Assembly: GCA_012719545.1 (NCBI GenBank)
Contig: JAAYAD010000034.1
Span: 82,234 to 146,233 of the forward strand
DNA: 64,000 nucleotides
Source of the DNA: Clostridiaceae bacterium
Lineage (GTDB): Bacteria > Bacillota > Clostridia > DSM-8532
Direction of reading: 5' to 3'
Within the stretch, counting starts at the first letter, position 1, and each line of letters starts with the position of its first letter. This document shows positions 43,646-52,611 of the stretch, in pieces. Made by a program: the position numbers and the translations under genes. The notes under the pieces are model-generated. The model did not search any database. It was not told the DNA's origin and saw only the letters and a program-made list of their open reading frames with translations.

Positions 43646-44797
43646 ATGGCAAAAAAAATCCTAAGTATTTTACTTTCAGCCTGTATGCTGCTCACCATGA
43701 TGCCGGTGACGGTCATGGCTGAAGCAACCGAGATTTTGGTTGATGGGACAAGCTATTCCCTTGATAGCACCGGTCTGCAATCCGCAATAGAAACAGCGGC
43801 AGACGGCGATACGGTCAGGCTGGGCGGCGACATAGACCTTGGCACCTCCGGTGTTACCGTGTCCAGCAGTACCGAAAAATCCATTTATTTAGATCTTAAC
43901 GGCTATACCATTACATACAGCGGAACTGACTCTGCTGTAAAAATCAGTGATTCTGCCAGTCTTACAGTGCAGGACAGCAGTACAGGCGATACCAATGGTA
44001 AAATAACAGCGGCAACAAGTTGTAAAATAATCGGAAACACAGGCAGCGGAACGCTTACCATTGCCGGCGGCACAATCGAGGGAACCGGCAGCAATAATAC
44101 TTTCGGCATCGCTAATGAAGGCCCCGGGAAATTATTCATTATCGGCGGCACTGTGAAGACTACACGTATGTACGCTCTGTTGATCGGTACTAATTCAGGT
44201 GATGTTGAGATTTCGGGCGGTACCTTAAGTACAAGCAACTTGGGGACCATTAACCATCAAGGTACTAACGCCAATCTTACCATTAGCGGGAATGCCTTGA
44301 TTGAAAGCAAATCGAGCGAAGAAATAATCAGAATTGGTGGTAGTAATAATGCAAACCTGACAATTCATGGCGGAAGAATATTGGGGACGAATGGCATATA
44401 TGTTGGATCTGTTAATTGCAAGGTAGAAGTTAATGGAGGATATATACAATCAAAGATATTTGGCAACAATATAACAGTAAAAGTAAACGGTGGTTTTATA
44501 GGAGCAGGTTTAGCCGGAAATGGTTCTAGTAGCAACGTCACTGGTATTGTGAATGGCGGCTATGTAAAATTTAATAGCCAAGGATCATTATATTATAAAA
44601 ATGAAGATAACGTTGAGCTAAAAAATTATATTTTCAGCTTGCTTGGCGCTAACGGTAATACAATCTATGGCACAGTGGTTACAGGCCTTACCACTGAACC
44701 GTCATTGGATTACGAATATGGCTTTAATGATGTAATAACCGATTCTTATGGTCAGCTCCATGTCTGGCTGCCTGAAGGAAAGACATGGCCAGCGTGA
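43646..44797 (+). CDS. Surface protein, N-terminal part (frame broken before the SLH part)
   Basis: 383 codons. Signal peptide (MAKKILSILLSACMLLTMMP, cleavage near VMAEA). Then a right-handed beta-helix-like region with many short G/N/S-rich strands (LDLNGYTITYSGTDSAV, LTIAGGTIEGTGS, VEISGGTLSTS), as in secreted adhesins and cell-wall proteins. The frame ends at TGA 44795-44797, in the middle of what reads as a continuous protein. The sequence goes on in another frame from 44785. Best read as one exported protein with a frameshift between 44776 and 44794. Confidence 0.8.
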   Translation: MAKKILSILLSACMLLTMMPVTVMAEATEILVDGTSYSLDSTGLQSAIETAADGDTVRLGGDIDLGTSGVTVSSSTEKSIYLDLNGYTITYSGTDSAVKISDSASLTVQDSSTGDTNGKITAATSCKIIGNTGSGTLTIAGGTIEGTGSNNTFGIANEGPGKLFIIGGTVKTTRMYALLIGTNSGDVEISGGTLSTSNLGTINHQGTNANLTISGNALIESKSSEEIIRIGGSNNANLTIHGGRILGTNGIYVGSVNCKVEVNGGYIQSKIFGNNITVKVNGGFIGAGLAGNGSSSNVTGIVNGGYVKFNSQGSLYYKNEDNVELKNYIFSLLGANGNTIYGTVVTGLTTEPSLDYEYGFNDVITDSYGQLHVWLPEGKTWPA

Positions 44798-47421
44798 CGG
44801 CCGGAGGCCAGACTTATTCTGGTGAAATAACGTATGTAAATGGTTCTAACCCATATTATTCAGGAATTTTACGGATGCCTTCGGTAAATCCTGCCGCAAG
44901 TATGACAACAGCGGCTAAAGAAAGCGCTTCTTCGACAAGTGTTGATTTTACACTTACCTCGGCGCCCACAGGTACCTGGAAGGTATATGCCAGTGCTGAT
45001 GCGACAGAAGTCATGGCCGGAGTAACCACCGCATTAAGCGGTAATACCTTAACCCTTGTTTCTTCATCAGGCTCTATTGAACCCGGATACTACTATGTAT
45101 CAGTGACCGAACCCAACAAAAATGAAAGCGAACGGCTGAAATTGACCGTTATAGAAGTAATGCCCATACTCAATGCTGAAGCACCAATGATTACCAATAA
45201 TCTGAGCACGACTCCGGTGGAATACCATCTTAATGATGAAGCTTTGCCCCTCGAAGTAACTGCCGAAGTGTCCGACGGCGGCACCTTAACCTATGAGTGG
45301 TTCAGCAACACCACAAACAGTACAGAAGGTGCGACCTCCTTAGGAGTGACTGCTTCCACCTTTACCCCGTCAACAACAACATTTGGAACCACCTATTACT
45401 TCTGTGTGGTTACCAATACCAATAATGATGCCAACAATCAAAAAACTGCACATACCACAAGTAATATTGCCTGCATCAAGGTAGTACCGGCTGAAATCAT
45501 ATCAGCAACTGTTAATATAGCAGCCCCGGTAGCCGGCGCGACACCTCAGAATGAGGCACAGGCAGAAGCAGCAACCAATAACGCAAACTTCACAGTAACA
45601 AGCATAACCTGGAATGATGCTTTGACTGCAGGCGGCAAATTCAAAGCGAATCAGGTTTATACTGCCACAGTTACGCTTACATCCAAGAACAACCACAGGT
45701 TCCAGGCAGCAACCTTTACCCCAATTGTGGCAGGTTCGGCATCAGTAGGGCTGACAACTACTTCGGGTGATGATGTTGGCAATACGGTTACATTTACAGT
45801 AACTTATCCTGCAACCGGAACTTTGGAAGTTGCAGGAATAACAGTGAAAACACAGCCCGACGCGTTAAGTTATACGTCAGGAGAGAATTTAGACTTAACT
45901 GGTCTTATGGTTACAATTACATACAATGACACATCAACTGAAGATGTATCATTTGATAATTTTTCAGCTAAAGGAATAACCGCAAGTCCCGCACATGGAG
46001 CCAAAATGACAATGGCTCATGATAATACACCAATAATGCTTGCTTGCAGTGGTTTTAATGCATATACCGGCAACCTGACAGTTAATCCAAGTTCTTCAAA
46101 AGCAATTACTGCCTTTAACTTTAATGGATTAACCCCAAATGTAACCGGAACAATAGATGAAGCAAGCAAAACCATATCACTGACCGTACCATACGGAACA
46201 GACGTGACTTCGCTGGTTCCTGCCATTACCCATACAGGAGCAAGCATATCTCCTGATTCAGGAGTGGCTCAGGACTTTACAAGCCCTGTGGAATATACGG
46301 TGACAGCGGAAGATGGCTCAACACAGAAATATACTGTTACCGTCACAGTTGCCCCTGCCCCCGGCGGCGGAGGCTCAGGCGGAAGCGGAGGTTCCGGAGG
46401 TTCTGGCGGCAGTACCCCCACCCCACCTGCACCTACTACTGCTCCTGCGCCGGATATTACCGTAACCGAAGTACAAAGCGAGCTTTTTACCAATATAGAA
46501 GATATTAATGTTGAAGCTGATGTTAATGCTGCCTTTGGCCAGCCGGTTGAAGTAAAAATAACAGATAATGAAGAATCCCAAAATGAAGTATACAGGCTGG
46601 CGGGCGCAGATGATGAGGTATACCCCTTTGACATAAGCCTGTATTCCAAAACAAGCGGTGAAAAAGTTCAGCCAAAGGAAGGTCACAGCGTCAGAATAAC
46701 CCTTCCTGTGCCGGAAAACCTGCTTTATGTCAAGGAAAAAGTCAAAGTTGTATATGTCAGAAACGGCAAACTGGAAATCTTATCGTCACAGCTTATTGAG
46801 AAAAACGGAAAATGGTACATAACCTTTGAGGCTGTTCATTTCAGCCCATATGCCTTTATAGTAAGCGCAGAACCCTGGGTAAATCCATTCAGTGATGTTA
46901 AGGAAAATGACTGGTATCATTCTGCAGTACGGTTTGTTGCTCAGAACGGCCTTATGGTGGGAACCGGAAGCAATACCTTCTCACCCGGTATGACTACAAA
47001 TCGTGGCATGATAGTATCAATTCTGTACAGATTGACTGGCTCGCCCGAAACCTTGGTAAGCACTTTCAGGGATGTAATTCCCGGCGCATATTATGCCAAA
47101 GCGGTGGCATGGGCACAAAAGCTAGGCATCATTTCAGGATACGGCAACGGAATGTTTGGCCCCGAGGACAGCATTTCCCGTGAGCAGATGATTGCAATTC
47201 TATGGAGATATGCAGGCTCACCTTCGGCAGACATCACAGTTCTGGAAGATTTCAGAGATGCCGGAGAAATATCTGCATATGCTAAACAAGCTTTTTCCTG
47301 GGCATACAGTGAAGGCATCATTGCAGGAAAAGGCAATGGTATCCTTGATCCCAAAGGAAAAGCCACCAGGGCAGAAGTTGCAAGGATTATAGAAAGCTTT
47401 ATTAAAAAAGTAGTACAGTAA
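44785..47421 (+). CDS. Surface protein, C-terminal part with three SLH domains
   Basis: 878 codons in the frame that continues the previous one. Several Ig-like/beta-sandwich domains follow in order, including a bacterial Ig type (GITVKTQPDALSYTSGENLD). A Gly-Ser-Pro linker lies near residue 530-555. Three SLH domains end the protein (FSDVKENDWYHSAVRF, FRDVIPGAYYAKAVAW, FRDAGEISAYAKQAFSWAY), which bind cell-wall polymer. It has no signal peptide of its own, so on its own it could not reach the wall. An SD-like AAGGAAAG does precede ATG 44785, so internal initiation is possible. Confidence 0.82.
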   Translation: MASVTAGGQTYSGEITYVNGSNPYYSGILRMPSVNPAASMTTAAKESASSTSVDFTLTSAPTGTWKVYASADATEVMAGVTTALSGNTLTLVSSSGSIEPGYYYVSVTEPNKNESERLKLTVIEVMPILNAEAPMITNNLSTTPVEYHLNDEALPLEVTAEVSDGGTLTYEWFSNTTNSTEGATSLGVTASTFTPSTTTFGTTYYFCVVTNTNNDANNQKTAHTTSNIACIKVVPAEIISATVNIAAPVAGATPQNEAQAEAATNNANFTVTSITWNDALTAGGKFKANQVYTATVTLTSKNNHRFQAATFTPIVAGSASVGLTTTSGDDVGNTVTFTVTYPATGTLEVAGITVKTQPDALSYTSGENLDLTGLMVTITYNDTSTEDVSFDNFSAKGITASPAHGAKMTMAHDNTPIMLACSGFNAYTGNLTVNPSSSKAITAFNFNGLTPNVTGTIDEASKTISLTVPYGTDVTSLVPAITHTGASISPDSGVAQDFTSPVEYTVTAEDGSTQKYTVTVTVAPAPGGGGSGGSGGSGGSGGSTPTPPAPTTAPAPDITVTEVQSELFTNIEDINVEADVNAAFGQPVEVKITDNEESQNEVYRLAGADDEVYPFDISLYSKTSGEKVQPKEGHSVRITLPVPENLLYVKEKVKVVYVRNGKLEILSSQLIEKNGKWYITFEAVHFSPYAFIVSAEPWVNPFSDVKENDWYHSAVRFVAQNGLMVGTGSNTFSPGMTTNRGMIVSILYRLTGSPETLVSTFRDVIPGAYYAKAVAWAQKLGIISGYGNGMFGPEDSISREQMIAILWRYAGSPSADITVLEDFRDAGEISAYAKQAFSWAYSEGIIAGKGNGILDPKGKATRAEVARIIESFIKKVVQ

Positions 47422-47479
47422 AACCGTTTTCAAAGCTATTCTCAAAGCACTATAAATAAAAATATTTTTTATATTAATT

Positions 47480-48385
47480 TCAAATTACTACGTTACTCTT
47501 TTGATGACTCCACCTGAAAAGACGGTATTTGCGTGCATAGGCAAGGGCCTGCTCCAGGCTTACAATGCCCAATTGGGAATTATCGCAACTGCTTAACCCT
47601 CCATATTTGGCCGATGCGTATAGTATATGCCGCACCTGTGCTGCTGTCAGGTCAGGAAATTCGGTCATAAGCTTTGCTGCGACACCTGCCGTATAGGCTG
47701 TTGAAAAACTGGTTCCGGAAGCCAAAAGCCGTATTCCATTCATTGTGGCTACCGGGATCATTTCTCCCGGAGCAAGAAGCTCCACAGACTCATGATAATT
47801 GGAGAAATCCGCAGGGCCGCTGTTGAACATGTTTGCCGAGCCAACGCATAAAACGCTGGCATATGCGCTGGGATAGTAAATGGTGTCATTTCCGTCATTA
47901 CCGGCGCTGGATATAACTAAGGCTCCCTTCTTCTCTGCCCAGTCAACAGCTTCCCGGAGTACGTTGCAGTCCACTCTTGCTCCTGAACTGACGTTTAATA
48001 TCCGGCAACCGAAAATCTTTACAGCATCCCGGATAATCCTTGCCAGCATTGTGCAGTCGCCTTTTACAATGCCTCCATTTTCATTTCTGCCGTAATAAAC
48101 CAACGGAACAAGTATTGCTTCAGGACAAATCCCATTTACTCTCGCCGGTTCGCTTCCAACTATTATAGTGGCTATGGCTGTACCGTGGCCAATGGTGTCG
48201 GAAGTGGTATGATTGGGCATGATATAATTTCGTCCGGAAGATATATTATTCCGGTTGATGGCCGTTGAGGAGATACCTGTGTCAATTATGGCTATCCTCA
48301 CCTGTTCATTCTCAACTGCATAGGAAGGTATGGTATAAAGTATAATGGCAAATACCACTGCCGCCAAAACTATAGCTGGACTCAT
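47480..48385 (-). CDS. Secreted subtilisin-like (S8) serine protease
   Basis: A 301-residue protease with signal peptide (IVLAAVVFAIILYTIPSYA). Catalytic triad visible: Asp in IAIIDTGISS (about 35), His in IGHGTAIAT (about 67) and Ser in SGTSFSTAYTAG (about 224), with oxyanion Asn in ISSAGNDG. There is no obvious long propeptide. It follows the LemA-like frame by 32 nt behind the same LytTR-type element. It could process the SLH protein, the 45-residue peptide or the LemA-like protein. The substrate is inferred only. Confidence 0.88.
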   Translation of the reverse strand: MSPAIVLAAVVFAIILYTIPSYAVENEQVRIAIIDTGISSTAINRNNISSGRNYIMPNHTTSDTIGHGTAIATIIVGSEPARVNGICPEAILVPLVYYGRNENGGIVKGDCTMLARIIRDAVKIFGCRILNVSSGARVDCNVLREAVDWAEKKGALVISSAGNDGNDTIYYPSAYASVLCVGSANMFNSGPADFSNYHESVELLAPGEMIPVATMNGIRLLASGTSFSTAYTAGVAAKLMTEFPDLTAAQVRHILYASAKYGGLSSCDNSQLGIVSLEQALAYARKYRLFRWSHQKSNVVI

Positions 48386-48417
48386 GTTGTCATCCTTTCT
48401 AATGAAAAAACAGATGT

Positions 48418-48771
48418 TTACAGCGGACCTTTGGATTCATCCATGTAACCCTGATACTTTCCCACATCCACGGTCCTAAACCCCATTAACAAGGCGGGAA
48501 AGCGATTCATTGGCTTATTTAAAATACGGTTATAACCCTTTGCCGCTTCGCAAAAGAGCATCTTGCTTGTTTCAAGCATATTTAATGCAGCTCTTTCATC
48601 CGGGCTGCCTTTTGCCTAGTTAAAAAGCAACTGGTGCAGACGAAGCTGTTCCTCCAGATCTTCAAGGATATCCCGTGTAAATGACATCTCTTTATATGCA
48701 GATGAAAACCACATGGTCAAAAATCCCGTCATACAGATTCCTGCAATAAAGCAAGAAATTACCGTGGGCAT
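48418..48771 (-). pseudogene. LemA-like small membrane protein with in-frame amber codon
   Basis: From ATG 48771 (GAGAGGTG upstream) the frame runs 51 codons, meets TAG at 48616-48618, then stays open 65 more codons to TAA at 48418-48420. The first part has a membrane helix (VISCFIAGICMTGFLTMWF) and a charged helix. The part after the TAG ends with YNRILNKPMNRFPALLMGF, close to the YNxxIxxFPxxxxAxxxGF pattern of LemA proteins. The frame continuity means either a recent nonsense mutation or amber readthrough/suppression. First gene of the protease operon. LemA proteins are usually near 185 residues, so this one is short. Confidence 0.65.
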
Positions 48772-48828
48772 AAATTAACACCTCTCTTGTTACAAGCATA
48801 GCAAAAAATCTCGTTTATAAAGGGTTCG

Positions 48829-48859
48829 TTGCCTGAATGGTATGGGATTTTTGCCTGAA
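48829..48859 (-). promoter_or_regulatory. LytTR-type site for the LemA-like/protease operon
   Basis: TTGCCTGAA occurs at 48829-48837 and 48851-48859 (22 bp apart). On the minus strand a TATGCT box begins 29 nt past the element, the same geometry as TATAAT at 43305. All 31 bp are identical to the reverse complement of 43246-43276. Confidence 0.85.
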
Positions 48860-48878
48860 TGGTAAATTCTTATGATTG

Positions 48879-48907
48879 TTGCTTAATGTCGAAAAAAATA
48901 GTATTAT
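48879..48907 (+). promoter_or_regulatory. Promoter of the LytTR/GHKL two-component operon
   Basis: TTGCTT (48879-48884), 17 nt, TATTAT (48902-48907), 33 bp before the regulator start. It is close to the divergent LytTR site, so autoregulation is possible. Confidence 0.65.
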
Positions 48908-48939
48908 GCTCATATAGCCATCATCAGGAGTCAATATAT

Positions 48940-49671
48940 ATGAAAATCGCAATTTGTGACGATGACAGTCAGGATCTGCTTCGGATTGCATCACTGGTGG
49001 AATCGTACAGGAACATCCATAAGGCTGATCTTACCTACATAAGCTTTCAAAGCGCCGCAGAGCTTCTCTTTTCCATGGAAAGAACAGATTATGACGTGCT
49101 TTTCCTTGACGTGCTTATGCCAGGTCTTAACGGAATGCAGGCCGCTCGTGAAATACGTGAACAGAACAGACATGTGGAAATTGTGTTTCTCACCTCATCG
49201 CCCGAGTATGCGGTAGAAAGCTACAGCGTCCGGGCGCATTATTATCTTTTGAAGCCCGTCTCGGAAGAAAAACTCTTTCCCATTCTGGACAGGCTTCTGG
49301 ACAATTTCAGAAAGCCGGAAGACTCTTTAAGAATAAAAACACAGTCAAGTGTATTAAGTATACCCTATAGCAAAATAGAGTTTATTGAAGTCAGATCAAA
49401 AAAACTGTATTTTTATCTTACCGATGGCAGTGTCCGGGATATACCCGGAAGTATGGCAGATTTTGAAAAGGCACTGTTAAAGCGACCAGGCTTTATTAAG
49501 GTTCACCGTTCATATCTTACCAATTTGCAATGGGTACAGGAACTGCGTCAGGGTGAGCTTGTGACCTCATCCGGCAAGTTTGTACCGGTGTCCAGAACAT
49601 CATACCCGCAGGTAAGAACGGCTTATACACATTTTTTGTTTGAAGAAGCGGAAGATCTTTCGCAGTATTAA
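48940..49671 (+). CDS. LytTR-family (AgrA-like) response regulator
   Basis: A 243-residue regulator. Receiver domain 1-120 (MKIAICDDDSQDLL, phospho-Asp in VLFLDVLMPG at about 58, Lys in YYLLKPVSE). LytTR DNA-binding domain at about 140-235 (IEFIEVRSKKLYFYL, FIKVHRSYLTNLQWV). LytTR proteins bind two 9-10 bp direct repeats about 21-22 bp apart, which are present on both sides of this cluster. ATG 48940 with CAGGAG is preferred over the longer frame. The kinase gene follows after 12 nt. Confidence 0.92.
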   Translation: MKIAICDDDSQDLLRIASLVESYRNIHKADLTYISFQSAAELLFSMERTDYDVLFLDVLMPGLNGMQAAREIREQNRHVEIVFLTSSPEYAVESYSVRAHYYLLKPVSEEKLFPILDRLLDNFRKPEDSLRIKTQSSVLSIPYSKIEFIEVRSKKLYFYLTDGSVRDIPGSMADFEKALLKRPGFIKVHRSYLTNLQWVQELRQGELVTSSGKFVPVSRTSYPQVRTAYTHFLFEEAEDLSQY

Positions 49672-49683
49672 AGGCGGTATTCT

Positions 49684-50973
49684 ATGTTGATAACTTTAAC
49701 AACTTTCTTTGGCCTTATCCGCTTCGGTTTCTCCCTTATCTTTGGAGTGGCTCTTTCCATTTGTTTTGCAGGGGTGGAACATAACTGGAAGAACAATATT
49801 GCGGGAGCCTGGATCTGCCTTCTTCTGCTATTTGTTCAGACCTTTACCTGGTGGCTGTTTGGCATAGATATAACATCAAAATTATATCCCGTCATTATCC
49901 ATCTTCCCATGATACTGTTTCTCACATTGTATTTTAAACGGCCCTGGTTAATCTCCATTGTCAGCGTTCTGTCTGCGTACCTTTGCTGTCAAGTGCCACG
50001 TTGGATCGGCAGTATTGGGGGAGCAATCTTCAAAAACGCTCTGGCTGAGCATATTACCTATATTTTTGCTGTGTTTGCTGCGTTTTATTTCTATTATAAG
50101 TATGTAGCAGACACCCTGATACTGCTCATGGGAAAATCGGCTAAAACATGTATTTTGCTGGGCGCAGTTCCAATGTTCTATTATTTGTTTGACTACATTA
50201 CTACTATTTACACCGATCTGCTTTATCAGAGCGTCAGCGGGGCTGTCCAGTTCATGCCCTCTGTTTTTTCCATTTTTTATTTTGTTTTTATTATCCTTTA
50301 CTACGTAGAAATGCAGAAGCAAACTATCGCACAGAGAGAGCGTGATATGATGGCGGCTCAGCTTCACGGCGCACAATCGGAGCTTGCTACTCTAAGGCAG
50401 ATGCAGGATTTGGCTGCCGCCTACAGGCACGACATGCGCCATCATTTTGCTATTTTGCAGGGAATGGCTATGGATGGGAATATAGAAAAGATTAAATCAT
50501 ATCTTAATGCTGCCAGGTCCGATATAGACGCAATTACTCCTATCCGATTCTGTGAAAACGAAACTGTTAACTTGATTCTTTCAACATTTTATACTAAAGC
50601 CAAAAATGCGGGAGTTACAATGAAAGTGGATACAAGGCTTTCCGGCTCAATGCCGTTAAGCGATACAGAGCTTTGTTCCCTTCTTTCAAACGCTCTTGAA
50701 AATGCCATTATGGCTGCTTCCGCCTGTCATTATTCAAACAGGTTCGTGACTGCCAAAGAAACTGTGCACAAATCCAATCTGCTGATTCTGATAGAAAACT
50801 CCTATACCGGCAAAATTGTGATGAAAGAAGGACTACCCCAATCATCCGCTGAAGGGCATGGTTACGGCACACGCAGTATCGCAGCCATAGCCGATGCCTA
50901 TAATGGTCATGCAATTTTCAGTGCAATAAATGGTATTTTCACATTAAAAATCATGCTTCCTATGAGGGAATAA
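49684..50973 (+). CDS. GHKL (AgrC-like) sensor histidine kinase
   Basis: A 429-residue kinase. Six to seven membrane helices in the first 210 residues, a coiled-coil linker (IAQRERDMMAAQLHGAQSEL), then the phosphorylation helix with AAYRHDMRHHFAILQG (His about 256). The GHKL ATPase follows (LLSNALENAIMAA, GYGTRSIAAIA). A multi-helix sensor with almost no extracellular loop is typical of peptide-pheromone receptors such as AgrC. Its signal is unknown; the 45-residue peptide at 43424 is a candidate. Confidence 0.9.
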   Translation: MLITLTTFFGLIRFGFSLIFGVALSICFAGVEHNWKNNIAGAWICLLLLFVQTFTWWLFGIDITSKLYPVIIHLPMILFLTLYFKRPWLISIVSVLSAYLCCQVPRWIGSIGGAIFKNALAEHITYIFAVFAAFYFYYKYVADTLILLMGKSAKTCILLGAVPMFYYLFDYITTIYTDLLYQSVSGAVQFMPSVFSIFYFVFIILYYVEMQKQTIAQRERDMMAAQLHGAQSELATLRQMQDLAAAYRHDMRHHFAILQGMAMDGNIEKIKSYLNAARSDIDAITPIRFCENETVNLILSTFYTKAKNAGVTMKVDTRLSGSMPLSDTELCSLLSNALENAIMAASACHYSNRFVTAKETVHKSNLLILIENSYTGKIVMKEGLPQSSAEGHGYGTRSIAAIADAYNGHAIFSAINGIFTLKIMLPMRE

Positions 50974-51070
50974 AACCGCCCAAAGTGCCGTTTTAACCTT
51001 AACAACAGTGGATTTTGGCATAAACGGCAAAGGACGGTTGAATCTTGTTTGATGCCTCGAATCTGCTATT

Positions 51071-51853
51071 TTAACGGATATTCCACATATGGTTGAGAGG
51101 TCCGCTTCCTTTTCCCAGATCAAGCATTGCCTTCAAAGCACCCGTTACATAATCCTTGGCCATTTGAATTGCTGATTCCAAGTCAAGACCTATTGCAAGG
51201 CCGCAGGCAATGGCGCTTGATAGAGTGCATCCGGTTCCATGGGTATTAGGATTGTCTATTTTCTCTCCCATGAACCATTTGTACTGATTATTACAGTACA
51301 ATAAATCATTGGCATCGTTTACACTGTGCCCGCCCTTGCAAAGTACGGCACACCCGAACTGGCTGCTGATAATTTCGGCAGCTTTTATCATATCTTCTTC
51401 ATTTTCAATTGTTATTCCCGATAAGACGGATGCCTCCGGAATATTGGGCGTCAATATTGCTGCCTGAGGGAACAAACAGTTTTTCAATGTTTCTATTGCG
51501 TCATCCTGAAGAAGTTTTGAACCGCTTGTGGAAACCATTACTGGATCCACAACAATGTTTTTCGCGTTATAGAATTTCAGCTTTTCAGATATAGTTTCTA
51601 TTAATTTAACCGACGAGACCATGCCAATTTTAACAGCATCGGGATAGATATCGGTAAAAACACAGTCAAGCTGCATGCTTAAGAATTCCGGGGTAACTTC
51701 CATAATACCTGTTACTCCGGTTGTATTCTGGGCGGTAAGCGCGGTAACAGCACTCATGGCATATACGCCTAAGGCAGTCATTGTCTTAATATCGGCCTGA
51801 ATACCCGCGCCTCCGCTTGAATCGCTTCCGGCTATTGTTAACGCTGTTCTCAT
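51071..51853 (-). CDS. thiD: Hydroxymethylpyrimidine (phosphate) kinase ThiD
   Basis: A 260-residue ribokinase-fold kinase making HMP-PP for thiamine synthesis. Start RTALTIAGSDSSGGAGIQAD, substrate segment SAVTALTAQNTTGV, VVDPVMVSTSG (about 108) and the anion hole NTHGTGCTLSSAIAC (about 210). ATG 51853 fits the family start; the frame runs further upstream to 51883. Last gene of the TPP-riboswitch operon. Confidence 0.93.
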   Translation of the reverse strand: MRTALTIAGSDSSGGAGIQADIKTMTALGVYAMSAVTALTAQNTTGVTGIMEVTPEFLSMQLDCVFTDIYPDAVKIGMVSSVKLIETISEKLKFYNAKNIVVDPVMVSTSGSKLLQDDAIETLKNCLFPQAAILTPNIPEASVLSGITIENEEDMIKAAEIISSQFGCAVLCKGGHSVNDANDLLYCNNQYKWFMGEKIDNPNTHGTGCTLSSAIACGLAIGLDLESAIQMAKDYVTGALKAMLDLGKGSGPLNHMWNIR

Positions 51854-51930
51854 ACTCTTCTCACTTCCTTTTCGTGGGTGCAACCATTAATCATTTGAAA
51901 TCTGGATTTCCGTCAATAATGAGATGCCGG

Positions 51931-52593
51931 TTATCTTTCCTTTAAGCTTTCTATAAGGCTATGAAAATCATCCAACTTATTTAAGAAGATGTCACATGCT
52001 GCCTTAATATCTTCCAGATTATCCCTGGCTGAATCATCGTATACTCCTATGGTTTTAAAGCCTGCTCTTTTTGCTGTTTGAATTGCATACAGCGCATCTT
52101 CAAAAACCAATGTTTCCGACGGCTCTTTTCCCATAAAACCGGCTGCGGCTAAAAAGATATCGGGTTTTGATTTACCGGCTCCTATTTCGGTACATGTGAA
52201 TATTCTGTCAAAATAGCCTGTCACATTGAGCCTTTCAAATGCTCTTTCAAAAACCTCCCTGTCACAGGATGTCGCCGCGACTATTTTAATGCCATGCTGT
52301 TTTATATCTTTTAAGAACTGTTCCACGCCATCCTTTAGCTGGACCTGATGGGCGTAAAAATCTGCAATGGTTTGGTTGACACCATTTATAATTTCATGCT
52401 CATCCATATTAAGGTGGTATGTTTTCTTTAAATATTCAGCCCCTTCTGTCATACTCATGGTTTCCAGGGCTTTGGATAGCCCTGGCTCAGGCTGTATTCC
52501 CAGCTTTTTTAAAAATATTTCTCCGGCATTTTCCCAGATGGGCATGGAATCCAGTATTACACCGTCTATGTCAAAAATAACTCCTTTAATCAT
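51931..52593 (-). CDS. HAD phosphatase in the thiamine operon
   Basis: A 220-residue HAD-superfamily enzyme of the beta-phosphoglucomutase-like group. Nucleophile motif VIFDIDGVILDS (Asp about 8), helical cap, KPDIFLAAAGFMG (Lys, about 140) and LVFEDALYAIQTAKRAG (about 165). Its place between thiE and thiD suggests action on a thiamine intermediate, for example thiamine phosphate or a misphosphorylated pyrimidine. That role is inferred from context only. Confidence 0.82.
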   Translation of the reverse strand: MIKGVIFDIDGVILDSMPIWENAGEIFLKKLGIQPEPGLSKALETMSMTEGAEYLKKTYHLNMDEHEIINGVNQTIADFYAHQVQLKDGVEQFLKDIKQHGIKIVAATSCDREVFERAFERLNVTGYFDRIFTCTEIGAGKSKPDIFLAAAGFMGKEPSETLVFEDALYAIQTAKRAGFKTIGVYDDSARDNLEDIKAACDIFLNKLDDFHSLIESLKER

Positions 52594-52611
52594 ATCGCAC
52601 CTGTTTTTCAG

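Noticed and set aside
44785..47421. Independent intracellular SLH protein
   Set aside because: It has no signal peptide, and its start lies in the middle of a continuous domain shared with the previous frame.
48418..48771. Calling pyrrolysine insertion at the amber codon
   Set aside because: No downstream insertion structure or pyl gene in the window; a nonsense mutation is simpler.
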